NCBI GenBank assembly: GCA_027704905.1
Contig: CM051004.1
Span: forward strand, 15,443,608 to 15,507,607
Direction: 5' to 3'
Length of the DNA stretch: 64,000 nucleotides
DNA from: Muraenolepis orangiensis
Taxonomy: Eukaryota > Chordata > Actinopteri > Gadiformes > Muraenolepididae
Positions 33,545 to 51,129 of the stretch are shown in pieces. The translations under genes were made by a program, and so were the position numbers. Below the pieces are notes generated by a model. That model worked only from the letters and a program-made list of their open reading frames with translations, was not told the DNA's origin and searched no databases. The stretch's first letter is position 1; each line of letters opens with the position of its first letter.

Positions 33545-36340
33545 ATGGAACAGTTTAAGCCACCGTCTCCGCTGATACTCACCGGCAACCCATCAGAGAA
33601 CTGGCGCAGATGGGAACAGCGTTTTCGGCTGTATATGACTGCTTCGGGGGCATCTAGGAAAGAGGAGAAAGTCAAAGTAGCCATTCTGCTCCACACCATC
33701 GGCGAAGAAGCGTTGGAAGTATAAAACACCAGAAGATGGACTGAAGAGGATGAGACAATGGAGGACGTTCTGACTGCGCTCCGAGATCACTGCAGCCCAC
33801 AGACATTTTTTGTGTGTTTGAGCGGCACCAATTCTGGTCACATCCGATGACAGACGAGACTTCGGTGGACAGATTCATCACAGAAGACCAAGGACTGGGA
33901 GTTTGGCTCAAGTGGAAATGATACGCTCAGAGATAAGCTAGTATTTAGCATAGCAGATTCTCGTCTAAAAGAACGACCGCTACGTGAAAAGAAGCTAACG
34001 CTACTCAGAGCCGTAGAAATATGCAGAGCGACAGAGCTAGCCGAGACACAGATGCCAATGCAGACTGTACAGGTTATTCATGAAGCGCTAGCACTACTCC
34101 CTTCCCACTCCAGAAGATGTGTGCAGTAAGCTGGCAGGAATATCCATCTTCACCATACTGGACGAGAAAGATGGATACTGGCAGATCAAAGCTGGACAAG
34201 CCATCTTCAAAATTGTGCACCTTCAACACACCATGGGGCCGGTTCCGCTTCCCGACACTCCCATTCAGCATCAAGTCTGCGAGTGAGGTGTTGCAGCAAA
34301 ATAACTGTGAGCCCTTTGGTGACATACAGGGTGTACACATCATCACCGATGACACAATCATTGCCGCGTCGTCAGAGAAGGAGCATGCAGAGATCCTACA
34401 CAATGTATTGGAGAGGGCAAAAGCAGCCAATGTGAAGTTTAACAGAGACGAAGAAGATCCAGTTCAAGGTCAACAGAGTGAAATACATGGGGCATATCAT
34501 CACGCCAGAGGGACAGAGACTCGATGATGCAAAGGTGAAAGTAATCCACCAACATGCCAGCCCCAGAGGACAAACAAAGCCTGCAACGACTGCTTGGAAT
34601 GACAAAGTACTTGGCACAGTACATCCCGAACGAAGCCTCGTTGACAGCACCCCTCAGACAGCTACTCAGGAAGGACGCTATGTGGCACTGGAGCCCACAT
34701 CACAGAACGTGTGATGTGGGCAGAATGTCTACTTCAAGGAGGTCAACCTCTGTGCTATGCATCTGGTGCATAGCACAGAGGTTGACATAGCTTCTCACTG
34801 AGACGGAGCAACGGTATGCTCAGATTGAGAAAGAACTACTCGCCATAGTCTTCTCAACCAAGAGGTTTCACCAATACATCTACGGCAAGACAGTGAATGT
34901 GCAGTCAGATCACAAGCCTCTGGAGATAATTGTGCAGAAGCCACTGAGCAAAGCACCAGCACGACTACAGCGAATACTTCTACAACTACAAAAGTATGAT
35001 CTCAACATCACATACACACCAGGCAAGCACATGTACAGTCGCTGACACACTGTCCCGGGCAACCGTGAGAGGACAGGCAGAAGATGTTGACGAGAACCCT
35101 GGTGATGAGAAGTTTGTGCATGCCATGGAGGCCACAGACGCGCTGAGCACAGAGACACTCAGCCAGCTGAAAGAGGCAACAGCAACAGACAGCGTGCTGC
35201 AAGCTGTGTGTGATAACAGGACAGGATGGCCAAAGAAACGATGCAGTGTAGACAGAAGCCTACACAGCTACTGGCCAATGCGGCACGATATCAGTCTACA
35301 GAACGGCATCATGATGGTCGGAGACAAGATCATCAAGAAAGTAATCCTAGAGAAGCTACATCTAGCTCATCAAGGTATCCAGCGAACAAAGGCCAAAGCA
35401 AGAAGAGTCCTCTACTGGCCCGGAATGGCACATGACATCGAGATGGTGCGTGCGCCCTGTCAACAGCTCCAGTCACAACATCCCGCATGAAGTTCCAGAG
35501 CTGCCATGGATGAAAGTTGGAGCAGACATCTTCGAGCTGAAAGGTCAGTCATACCTTTTGCTAGTAGATTACCTGACAAAGTATCCAGAAGTGCTGAACC
35601 TACCTGATAAAACGACGTCTGTTTTTGCCAGGCATGGAATCCCCAAAGAGCTTGTGAGTGACCATGTTCCATTTGCCTTGTCATGAGATGAAGTCATTTG
35701 CTGCATCATGGGAGTTCAAGCTAGAAAGAGTTCACTCAAGCCTGGGATAGCCACAGTCGAATGGTCTGGCTGAAAGGAACGATACAGACTGTGAAACATG
35801 CCCTGAAGAAGGCACTACAAACCGGTACAGACCCACATCTAGTGCTGCTGTCGCTGAGGAACACACCAGTGATGGGCCTGAGCGAGACACCAGCGCAGCT
35901 GTTGATGGGAAGAGCCCCGTGGAGTACGCTCTTGTGCTCCAGTGCCGTGCTGCGGCAGTCAACCCCACAGCATGTAAACAGCAGACTACCGTGTCTACGG
36001 TCTCATCAGCAGCGCTACTGCGATCAACATGCCGGGCCACTACCGGAGCCGTCCCCCGGGTTCCACCGTACACATGCAGACCAGACGTGGATGGGAGCCT
36101 GCCGTGGTGACGCACGAGAGAGAGAGAGACAAACCACGCTCCTATGTCGTACTAACACCATCAGGAAAGACATTCAGGAGGAACAGACCCCATCTGAGGA
36201 AAATTCACCCAAGCTTGTGCATGGCCCCGACGAACACTCTGAGGTAATATTTCCCCAGACACCCAGGCCAGTCGGCTCAAGACCCTCCAGACGACCCTCC
36301 AGCACGCCACACCAGAGGCGGTAGAGTGGTCAGACAGCCT
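33545..36340 (+). mobile_element. Decayed Gypsy-type LTR retrotransposon body
   Basis: In order on the plus strand: a gag-like start MEQFKPPSPLILTG with ENWRRWEQRF (33545-33722, stopped) and further gag pieces to about 34070; a reverse-transcriptase remnant joined directly to gag (FTILDEKDGYWQIK and TPWGRFRFPTLPF motifs, with TDD in place of the active YxDD/ADD, about 34085-34400); an RNase H remnant (ETEQRYAQIEKELLAI, QSDHKPLEI); an HHCC-type zinc region (LHLAHQGIQRTKAKARRVLYWP); and an integrase core remnant (ADIFELKGQSYLLLVDYLTKYPE, NGLAER). The protease and N-terminal RT are deleted. Multiple frameshifts and stops show it is dead. Paired LTRs were not identified. Confidence 0.85.
34742..34786. 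repeat. Perfect 20-bp inverted repeat with 5-nt loop
   Basis: Arms GTCAACCTCTGTGCTATGCA and its exact reverse complement, loop TCTGG. It interrupts the RNase H remnant of the Gypsy relic where one copy of the arm encodes the expected peptide (QPLCYAS), so the second arm is an inverted duplication. Confidence 0.95.
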
Positions 36341-36665
36341 ACCAGATACAGAGACTATGTCATGGACACTTAACAAAAGGTTCAAGAAAGTTTGAGCTCT
36401 CTCTCTTAAAAAAATAAAATCAAATAAAAGGAATGATAGAGGTGTGATTGTTTGTTTTGTCATCTGAAATGTGTTCGTAGTATTTGTACTATTTGATTAC
36501 TGTTTACAGTGTACGTGAGTATATATTAATAAGGAAAACATTTGATTGAGATGCTTTATTGATACGTTTTGGATTAACCTGTTACAGTAGAATGATAGTT
36601 GTGATACAATAGTCATGATAAGACATAGCGTTACTACGTATGGATAGACCATGTTTTAGTCTAGA

Positions 36666-36815
36666 GCAGGGGTTCCCAAAGTGGGGGTCGCGAGGGGTCG
36701 CGGGACCCCAGGGGGGGTCGCGAGATGATTCAGAATCCTCTTGATGTGACCAATGAGGTGTTTAAATTTTTTTTTATAATAATGAATTAAATTTTACATT
36801 TTTTTATTATAATTT

Positions 36816-36859
<44 letters not shown>

Positions 36860-36925
36860 GTTAATAATAACGTCTGCATAGATATTTTCCGCTGATTCCA
36901 CAGATTCACGAATTCATTAAAGTAT
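36666..36925 (+). mobile_element. Truncated hAT element, sibling of 10496-11140
   Basis: Starts CAGGGGTTCCCAAAGTGGGG and shares CAGAATCCTCTTGATGTGAC, the (TTA)n and GTTAATAATAACGT with the element at 10496-11140. The right terminal repeat is missing. Confidence 0.75.
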
Positions 36926-37404
36926 GCGACATTGAACTTTCAGCCTCGACTCCGTATCGGATCATTTACATTACACATTACCGTGGGGGACCGTCTAAAA
37001 CGCTTAACGTGAAAAGGCTTAACGTAACTTAACTTAACTTAACTTAACTTAAAACAGCGATCAATAATCACCAAATGTCTCTGGCATATGTCTTGTCATT
37101 AGCACTTTCACCTGTCAAAATATCTAAACTTAAATACTATTACGAAAGTTATGTGACGTTAAGCCTTTTCTTTATAACGGCATGGATGGAGAGTTGGAAG
37201 TATTTATACTAGTTTTAATACTAGATGAAGTCGGAAATCGACCATATTTTCAGAATATGTGGTTTTTTTATTTTGTACGTTTTATTCTCCTAGCCTATGA
37301 GTGAAGTATCCCTTTCACGTCCAGCAAAAGAAGGCGCAGCGGGCGCCTCAAAAGCGAGGCGCACAGCGCGCATTAAACAAGCGCTCAAAACGCATAGTGC
37401 CTAT

Positions 37405-37830
37405 ACCGCCCCCTACCGTCCGGTCACCGGTTGCGCAGCATCCGCACAAGGACTACCAGGTTTAAGGGTAGTTTTTATCCACAGGCAGTGCGCCTACTGA
37501 ACTACTAGGAGTGCTGCCACTTTCACTTTCATAACATTGTCATTACCGTTACACTTACATACTTTGCTGGACTTTTTGGGCTCATTACAGTCACTGCACT
37601 GTACTGCACTGTATTCATGATGCTGCTGTACTACTGGCACTTTAAAATGCTTTTGAAAGATTTTTGTAAAAAAAAAACAATAGAAAAACATGTACATATA
37701 ATTTAAGTCACTTTGCTGCTTTTTTTTGATGATTTATTTTATTGTATATATTAATTACATTTGTATGGTGTTGTTTTTGAGATTTATACTGCGGGAGAGA
37801 ATGGGGAGTAAGCGTTCTTATGTACTATGT
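37405..37830 (+). mobile_element. LINE 3'-end fragment
   Basis: Contains CCCTACCGTCCGGTCACCGG, AGGACTACCAGG and ACTGTACTGCACTGTATTC, shared with 58915-59115 plus 61247-61500 in the NLR gene and, diverged and inverted, with 16432-16600. The start decodes as the end of a LINE reverse-transcriptase ORF (PYRPVTG, SAQGLPGLRVVFI). Confidence 0.65.
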
Positions 37831-37970
37831 ACCATTGCAAAAAGGCGACTATCACTGCATAAATCACGCGTCTTGTGTGATCGGGGCCATGCAGTAGACA
37901 GTTAAATTCAGTAGACTATCGCAGCTATACAAAGGGCTAACTGTCTATTTCTGTGCTTATAGTGACAACC

Positions 37971-43743
<5,773 letters not shown>

Positions 43744-44340
43744 ACTCTCAGCATACCAGCCACTGTCAGCCCATTTCAGTCCCCTGTGAGGACTGTCTTC
43801 ATCCTGACATTCCCAGAGACTCTGTTGATACATATATAGACATAAATAAATATATGTCTATATATATAATATATAGACATATAATATATATATATGTGGT
43901 GCAAAAATGTCAAATTTCGTAACTTGGGTCCTTTTTTTGATTAGTTATAATCCCAAATAAACATATCCATGTCTGTGTTTAATTTTGACTTGTAGCAATT
44001 AAAGATATATCTACAATAAATTTCTCACTTGTCAAAATGTTAATTCTTGATATCAACAATTAGTTTACTACTTGATAGCTGACATGGCATGCTAAAATAA
44101 ACATCCAAGGTGTGGGTGAAGACTTGCCTACTAGATGTGATGAGACAGAAACATAAGTTGTTCTCATCAAAAATGAACACATTTATCATAACCTATTTCA
44201 GACTCTGATGATTCCACCAGAGAATACCCCCCCCCCCCCCCCCGCCCCCCCTTTCACTCAAGTCAGGGCGAGTGACAGCGACAACAGAGGTTGTGCTGAT
44301 AGGAGTTATGCGATTAAAGGTTGTTCATTCACAAATGTGA

Positions 44341-44396
<56 letters not shown>

Positions 44397-44466
44397 TCAC
44401 ATTATCACATATCACATATAGGTCCCGAAGAGCTCCCTTTGTGCTCCCACACATTGAGAGAGGTAC
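43744..44466. other. FMO-B 3' flank
   Basis: No coding signal. It contains AT-rich palindromic DNA at 43828-43896, AATAAA at about 43841-43855, poly-C at 44227-44250, and an (AT)n hairpin at 44334-44402. Confidence 0.55.
44334..44402. repeat. (AT)n with unique inverted flanks
   Basis: AATGTGATGC, then AT dinucleotides, then GCATCACATT. The flanks outside the AT tract are exact inverted copies, making one continuous palindrome of about 70 bp. Confidence 0.9.
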
Positions 44467-44640
44467 TTACGGTAACGGTATGCCAGGAGATGGAACAACA
44501 ACAACAACAACAACAACAACAGCAAAACAGCTGTTTGACCGCTTCCTTGTTGCGGACAATAATAACATTAAAATACGTTGTTTTAACACAACATAACCAA
44601 ATCGTCACCATTCTGGCTCTGAATAATTTTAAATTGCAGT
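44467..44640 (-). repeat. Dispersed repeat with (AAC)n, copy 2
   Basis: Reverse-complement copy of 32970-33158, with GGTAACGGTATGCCAGGAGA at its left edge and TTTTAAATTGCAGTG at its right. The AAC run is shorter here (about 24 bp). Confidence 0.85.
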
Positions 44641-44667
44641 GCGTGTGTGCGTGTGTGTGTGTGTGTT

Positions 44668-45447
44668 AGTGATGTGTCGGTCGCGAACGAGCCGACTCTT
44701 TTTAGTGAACGACGGGAGCCGGCTCGCACCCGCGAACGAGCCGTTATTTTATTTTTTTACGGGTGCTCCGCGTACATGCAGTGACTGAATGTCACTGTCA
44801 TGACTGCATGTCATGCTGTGCATCACGTGAGGATAGATAAGGAGGGAGGGGCGGCGTGTGCTCAGTGCTGATTGCTGAACAGATGGAAGGGTGACACTTC
44901 ACACGGTGAAGTGTCAGTTTGCGTCGCGCAAATAAGATGAGTGAAAGTAGGAAAAGAAGCAGCATTTGGCTGCATTTTAACAATTGTGCAAACACAAAGG
45001 CAGAATGCAGAATTTGCAACATGAAGCTCTCATATAGAGCAGGGTCCACAAACCACCTCCACAGGCACTTGAGAACTGTGCATCCAACAGTTCAGTTGGA
45101 AGAAAAAAGGCAGGTCAGACTGCCTGCTTCTGCTTCTGTGTGTCTACTCCACCTGTTGTTGCTGCAGCTACAGGATCTACCCCCCATGCATCAGGTACCC
45201 AAACACCAACAGCTACACAGACCTCAATAAGCCAATTTATATGCAATGAATGGCAAAGGCAATGAATGACCCCAGCTATAGATAGAACATAGTGGATGAA
45301 GAATTGGCCAAAATGATTGCAAGTGATTTCCAACCATTTTCCATTGTGGAGGACAAGGGATTCCAAAGCTTCACACAGGCTCTCAATCCAATGTATGTTC
45401 CTCCAAGCAGGAAAACACTATCAAAAAATCATACCGAGACTGTATGA
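44668..45447 (+). pseudogene. hAT-A: 5' end and BED-finger transposase fragment
   Basis: The terminal repeat begins TAGTGATGTGTCGGTCGCGA. ATG at 44937 starts MSESRKRSSIWLHFNNC with a BED zinc finger (CRICNMKLSY, STNHLHRHLRTVH). After a frameshift the reading continues with a segment of the hAT N-terminal region (FQPFSIVEDKGFQSF, PPSRKTLSKK) up to about 45447, where another hAT is inserted. The family is ZBED/Ac-like. It is not functional. Confidence 0.8.
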
Positions 45448-46203
45448 TAGAGCAGGGGTTCTTAAACTTTTTGTTTCTGCGGACCACTATTTATCATCAA
45501 GGATTTTCGCGGACCACCTCATATGCAAACCGTAAAAATAAGTACATATAAACGTAGTGTTAAAACGCAGATATTTTTTTATAGTTAATTATAGACAATC
45601 AAAAGTAAATTGAAGCCTATCTGATACTTTTGTTGCACGTGTGACCGGTGTCTGTCTGCGTTGTGTATGTTTCTCAAAGAGGACGGTGGACAACTTCTTT
45701 TTTTCTTTTGGTCCTTGACCATATATTCAAGTCTGCATCCACTCATAGAACACAACAGCTGCATCAGTGAACATGAACTGCAGCTTCAGCTCTTTCAACA
45801 TCCGATTGTATCCGTGTACAATAAGGAAATAATAAATAAAATAACAGATTTTGTGCAATTATAGGCTAATTAAACTCAAAACAACCATGTTACACACGCA
45901 CAGCAAGTCCAGTGGAAACAAATAATCTTATCAATCACACTGAATATAAAGTAAATTAACATAAACGTGTGTAATAAGGAAATAATAAATAAAATGATTT
46001 TGTGCAATTATAGGCTAATTAAGCTCAAAACAACGCACACGCACAGCAAGTCCAAGCTAATCTTATCACTCAGCTAATGAGATGGATGATGTTGCTTTGC
46101 AGACGTCAACATCTGGATGTCAGGTTCCAGCGATGACAGCTTCAATCTGAGATCTGGTTCAATGTTAAGTCTGTGCAAGTGCTCCCTGACATCATTTTTC
46201 ACA

Positions 46204-47635
46204 TTATTTGGAAGCTGCATTTCCGCGGTGTCCAAAAAATCGGATTGCAAACAAGTCATAGTTTGACTGCTCCAGGCGCCTGGCCCACATCTCCATCTTC
46301 TTGATTGTAGCTTCAACTTTGTCTTGCACGTGAAAAAGTGTCACTGACTTCCCCTGAAGACTCCGATTGAGTCCATTCAAATGCTCAAAAATATCTGCCA
46401 GGTATGCCAACTTGGCAAGCCACGGGGCATCACTGAAGCGATCTGAAAGTTCAAATTTTGAGTCAAGTAAAAACATTCTCACTTCATCGCGCAACTCGTA
46501 GAGCCGCGCAAGAACCTTTCCTCTCGATAGCCACCGGACCTCGGTGTGCACAAGTAATTGCCGGTGATCACATCTCATCGCATAAAACGGCAAACAACCG
46601 GGCATTCAGTGGACGGGCCTTGATATAATTGACCGTTCGTACTGCTTCATCCAGAACAGTTTTGAGATCAGGAGGCATTTTTTGGGCTGCGAGAGCCTCC
46701 CTGTGGATGCTGCAGTGGATTGATTTAGTTTGTGGAGCCACTGCTTGTACACGTTTAACAAGCCCACTGTGTCGGCCTAACATGGCTGCTGCCCCGTCTG
46801 TGCTAATGCCCACGCATTTTGACCAATCAATCCTATGTTCCGCTATGAAACTGTTCAACATGTCAAAAAGTGCCTCTGCAGTTGTGCGTGTTGGCAAACA
46901 TTTACAAAAGAGAAAGTCCTCCTCTATTTCTCCGTTGTGTTCATACCTTACGTATGAGAGCAGGTTGGCAAGGTTATCTATTTCAGTTGATTCATCCAAC
47001 TGTAGTGCAAAAAATCGACTGGCTTTTATCCGCGCTATTAGCTGGTCATTCACATTGCTGGCCATTTCCTCAATTCTGCGCTGTACGGTGCTGTCTGACA
47101 ATGGAATCAAGTCCATTTGCTTGCATGCCTTTTCACCCAGCATAACACCCACCGCCACCATTGATGGCAGCACCACCTCCTCACCGAGTGTATGCGCTTT
47201 CCCATTTTTTGCGATAATTCTTGACAATCTGTATGAGACTTCCACTGCTTTAGCATTGTTGCTAACTGTAGATGTGGATTCCATGATGTTCTTGCTACTG
47301 TGAAATTCTTGGAGCTTGTTTTTAAAAAACTCAACTGGCTTGGACTTCAACTCTCCATGCTTTGTCTCAAGGTGACGCGAAGATTAGCTGGTTTTAGGCT
47401 CTCGTTAGCCAGTGTCTCGTAGCACAGAACGCATAATGGCAAAAGCTCATCTTCGGTGCCTGTGTATGTAAATCCCAGTTCTAAGTATTTCACATTGTAT
47501 TTTCGCTTAATCTTCACTTTCTTTGTTTTTTTTTCGCGGAATCTGGCTTGTAGATGCCTACGACTCACTCTCATGATCTTCATTAACGTTAACATCTTTT
47601 CTCTTCAGACCACCTGATGCTAGCCACCGATCCAT
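46204..47635 (-). pseudogene. Decayed hAT transposase (ZBED5/SCAND3-like)
   Basis: The likely start MDRWLASGGLKRK is at 47635, followed quickly by a stop. Then frames at 47595-47347 (KVKIKRKYNVKYLELGF, CVLCYETLANESLKP), 47350-46568 (FFALQLDESTEIDN, CVGISTDGAAAMLGRHSG, HCSIHREALAAQKMPP) and 46605-46204 (HTEVRWLSRGKVLARL, FSDAPWLAKLAYLADIFEHLN) cover most of a ZBED5-like hAT transposase. At least two frameshifts and stops separate them. Confidence 0.85.
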
Positions 47636-48017
47636 GTTTGTGGTTTTGCACGCACACGTGGGAAGATGAGAGCTCTCACTTGCACTCTGCTCTTCCGCAG
47701 CGCAGCCCCCCCTCCCTCCGGCTGAAATTATGAATGTAAGGCCTATATTAATCATAAGTAACACGGCAGGGTCCGTGAGAGTTTGTTTTCATCTGATTTC
47801 AAATAAACAAAGTCATGGCTTTCAGAATATTCAACTTGTTTCGGCAAATTCAGATGATAAATACAACTTTGAAGCTTGTAACGGAATAATTACAAGCAGA
47901 AAACGGTGTTTCAACAGCCGGTGTTTCTCGTGTGTTTTCCCCGGGAAACAAACACAATACACACAAACGCAAAAAAATACACAAACGCACACACACAGTC
48001 ATTATATAATGTGACAT

Positions 48018-48135
<118 letters not shown>

Positions 48136-48320
48136 CTTTCAAAATCTATTTAAAACTCATAACAAACTAACTAAATTCCCAAAGTTGTCCTGAAATGTAC
48201 TTATTAAATAAACGAAACGAAAAATATAGCCTACTTATGCAAACAATATTCTGATTATACAAGCATGGCGAATAAACGGATCTTGTATGCACACCGCTTC
48301 GGCATTATTCCTGGCGCGCG

Positions 48321-48467
<147 letters not shown>

Positions 48468-48797
48468 TGCTGCCCCTCACACACACAGGCTTCAAATCAA
48501 GTTGCATAAATGCTTGAGCTACGTCATTGCAAATAAGTAGACAGCGCTGCTTCTCTCCCACACACACGGCGCTGCCCCTCACACACAGGCTGTTTTCGTC
48601 ATTTTTAACAAATACACACTTGCAACTGATAACACTGGCAATGCTTTTATATGTATTACTATTCAAATATATTCGATGGAGCAAGTCACATATGATGTGG
48701 TCTCCGAAAATCCTTGATAGTAAAAAGTGGATTTTATTCAGCTTTTTTCCACGGACCACCTGCAGTACCTCCGCGGACCACAGTTTGAGAACCGCTG

Positions 48798-48846
48798 GTT
48801 TAGGGGGGGCGGCGCCCCATCGCCCCCTATGGGCCAGCCACCACTG
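48798..48846 (-). mobile_element. hAT-C terminal fragment
   Basis: On the minus strand this begins CAGTGGTGGCTGGCCCATAG and ends in a poly-C/AAA stretch where hAT-B starts. The end resembles the CAGTGGCGGCTGG end at 59116. Only one terminus remains. Confidence 0.5.
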
Positions 48847-49107
48847 TTTCACTCATCTTATTTGCGCGACGCAAACTGACACCCCTCCCTCTGTTCAGCT
48901 ATCAGCACTGAGCACACGCCGCCCCTCCCTCCTTATCTATCCTCACGTGATGCACAGCATGACATGCAGTCATGACAGTGACATTCAGTCACTGCATGTA
49001 CGCGGAGCACCCGTAAAACAATTAATAACGGCTCGTTCGCGGGTGCGAGCCGGCTCCCGTCGTTCACTAAAAAGAGCCGGCTCTTTTTCGCGACCGACAC
49101 ATCACTA
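48847..49107 (-). mobile_element. hAT-A second 5' end, inverted
   Basis: About 260 bp that is the reverse complement of 44668-44946: same CGCGAACGAGCCG-type terminus, ACGCGGAGCACCCGT, CACGTGA and the sequence around the transposase start (CTCATCTTATTTGCGCG). It stops just inside the transposase start codon. Confidence 0.85.
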
Positions 49108-49208
49108 CTTCGCGCCCGATACCCCCGGTACAGACTCCTCCCCCTGTCCCGGACTACCCGCCGGTCAACTGCCTGCCGGTACTCCGCGGATCGTCCTCCC
49201 CGTATACC

Positions 49209-49616
49209 CAGTGGCGTAGCTTAGGAGGCCCCCACCCCCACTGTAGGCTATCCTCTTAGATTTCGTAACGGGACCAGGGCGCAGAGCCCTGTTCCCGTGT
49301 GTGTGTGTGTCCCGACTTCACGATTGCGACAACCCCCCCCCCCCCCGTTGGACTTCACGATTGCGACAACCCCCCCCCCCCCCCCCGTTGGACTTCACGA
49401 TCGCGACAACACCGTACAACAGTGTACACATGAGTTCCTACTGACCTATACTGTTTACAAAAGATGCCTGAAAAAATAAACATTTAAAAAAGTGGCCGCG
49501 ATGTCTATCCCATGTCACTCTTATTATTGATTATTGATATTATTGATTTAGGGGAGGGGGCGGGGCCCCATGGTCCGACCTGCGGGGGAGCCCCGAAATA
49601 TTGCCCAACGCCACTG
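49209..49616. mobile_element. Short hAT-type element with perfect 8-bp target duplication
   Basis: CGTATACC at 49201-49208 is repeated exactly at 49617-49624. The element starts CAGTGGCGTAGC and, reverse complemented, ends CAGTGGCGTTGG, so the terminal repeat is about 9 bp. It is 408 bp with no coding capacity. The inside contains a TTGGACTTCACGAT minisatellite with poly-C. It lies just upstream of the NLR promoter. Confidence 0.85.
49310..49410. repeat. TTGGACTTCACGAT minisatellite
   Basis: Three copies of GACTTCACGATTGCGACAAC (or ATCGC) separated by poly-C, within the hAT-type element. Related arrays are at 10832-10945 and 21330-21350. Confidence 0.85.
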
Positions 49617-49992
49617 CGTATACCCTTGTGTTGTGTGTGTTCCCGGAAAATAAAGCCGTCTCGTATCACTCCTGTTGTCGTCGTCTGCGTTCGGGGTCCA
49701 ACCCTCTCCTCCTCTCGTGAGAGAGTGTTCATATATGTGTGTGTGTATTTATATAAATGTGTGTGTGTATTTATTTAAAGGTGTGTGTGTATTTATATAA
49801 AGGTGTGTGTGTGTGTTTATATAAATGTGTGTATGTATTTATATAAATGTGTGTGTGTCTGAGAAATGGTTTAAATTATTTTAAATCGGTTCTATCAGAT
49901 TTAGTGTGTTGCTAAATCTCCGTTCTGTGATCGCTTGGTTCAGAGAACCAGGATGGGTGTGGGGCCACGAGATTACATAACTTCTTCAAAGC

Positions 49993-50003
49993 GAAAGCGA
50001 AAC
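49993..50003 (+). promoter_or_regulatory. ISRE-like element of the NLR gene
   Basis: GAAAGCGAAAC matches the GAAANNGAAAC interferon-stimulated response element / IRF consensus. It sits about 140 bp before a good splice donor (TATAAG then GTGAGT at 50143), so it would be at or near the promoter of the NLR gene. Interferon induction is inference. Confidence 0.5.
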
Positions 50004-50009
50004 GAACTA

Positions 50010-50142
50010 ATGCGGAAGCCAGGCAGCCTTTGTGGAGAAAGTTACTCTCTAGTGAAGCAACGCGGAAAGAGACAGTTCCACTCTTTGTGAAGAAAAGGAG
50101 AACAAACCTTTTCAAACTAAACTAACGAAACAGCGTTATAAG
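50010..50142 (+). other. Probable 5' non-coding exon of the NLR gene
   Basis: The stretch ends in CGTTATAAG before GTGAGTAG, a strong donor. The coding ATG exon begins at an acceptor (51606/51607) downstream, so an upstream UTR exon is needed. The left border is unknown. Confidence 0.4.
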
Positions 50143-50355
50143 GTGAGTAGTGAGTGTTGACCAAGGGGTTAAAGAGTCATTCGCTACAGTCATTGTTATG
50201 CACCAGGGAGCCTGTTCCACCTGGCTTGATTTGTTCTAAAATACATTTACCATTGTTAAGTAAATGTAGTATTATATGTATATTATATGTATATATGTAC
50301 AGACATCTTTAACATACGGTTCAACAAACCTATCTCGAATGAAGCTTTGATTAGG

Positions 50356-50357
<2 letters not shown>

Positions 50358-50431
<74 letters not shown>
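50358..50431. repeat. (GT)n microsatellite
   Basis: About 70 bp of GT in the first NLR intron. Confidence 0.95.
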
Positions 50432-50436
<5 letters not shown>

Positions 50437-50814
50437 GTGAGTCATCTGTGGTGGATTCACTGCCCCCTAGTGGTGCTTATTAAGCAGCCTCATATCTTAA
50501 GACATAGGAATTTGACACGGGTCCGGAGCAACACAGTAACGTGCAAAACAAAACAGTACAGACAAGGCATAATAAGTCCAGTGCAAATTTAGCATTTTAA
50601 AATATAAGTCTAAATATAAATATAAATATAGATATAGATATAAATATTGGTGTGTATGAGTGTATGTGTGGGGTGTATGAGGGCTGGGGTCCAGTGGGGG
50701 GGGGGGGGGGGTCTTCAGAGGGTTAGAGGTGCAGAGAGACTGGGGCCTGGGTGAGAGGGGTCCAGACAAAACAGAACAAGACAAAAACAATACAAGGCAA
50801 AACTATATGTATTT

Positions 50815-51125
50815 AGGAGCAGGAAGGGGTCATTACGGAGCAGGTAGGAGTCAGAGGTCATTAAAGAGCTGGTAGGGATCTGGGGTCATTAAAGAGCAGG
50901 TAGGTGTTAAAGATAATTAAGGAGCAGGTAGGGATCAGGGGGTATTAAACAGCTGGTAGGTGTTAGAGGTCATTAAGGAGAAGGTATATTATTATTATTA
51001 TTATTATTAAGGAGCAGATAGGGGTCAAGGGTCATTAAGGAGCAGGTAGGGATCAGGGGGTATTAAAGAGCTGGTAGGTGTTAGAGGTCATTAAGGAGAA
51101 GGTAGGGGTTAGAGGTCATTAAGGA
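50815..51125. repeat. ~30-bp minisatellite (GGAGCAGGTAGG)
   Basis: Irregular copies of GGAGCAGGTAGGGGTCATTAA-type units, with a TTA run at 50988-51008, in the first NLR intron. Confidence 0.85.
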
Positions 51126-51129
51126 CCTT

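Larger units (their letters stand above)
36341..37970. other. Intergenic repeats upstream of FMO-B
   Basis: No gene is supported. 36666-36925 is a truncated hAT sibling of 10496-11140. 37000-37125 shares CTTAACGTGAAAAGGCTTAA and TATGTCTTGTCATTAGCACT with 10355-10450. 37405-37830 is a LINE 3' tail. Confidence 0.6.

Noticed and set aside
33545..36340. A domesticated host gene from the Gypsy element
   Set aside because: Protease and part of RT are deleted and there are many stops and frameshifts; no long conserved frame remains.
37297..37500. 67-codon open frame before FMO-B
   Set aside because: Its second half is the end of a LINE ORF; not a host gene.
46629..47303. 224-codon plus-strand frame
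   Set aside because: Antisense shadow of the hAT transposase relic on the minus strand.
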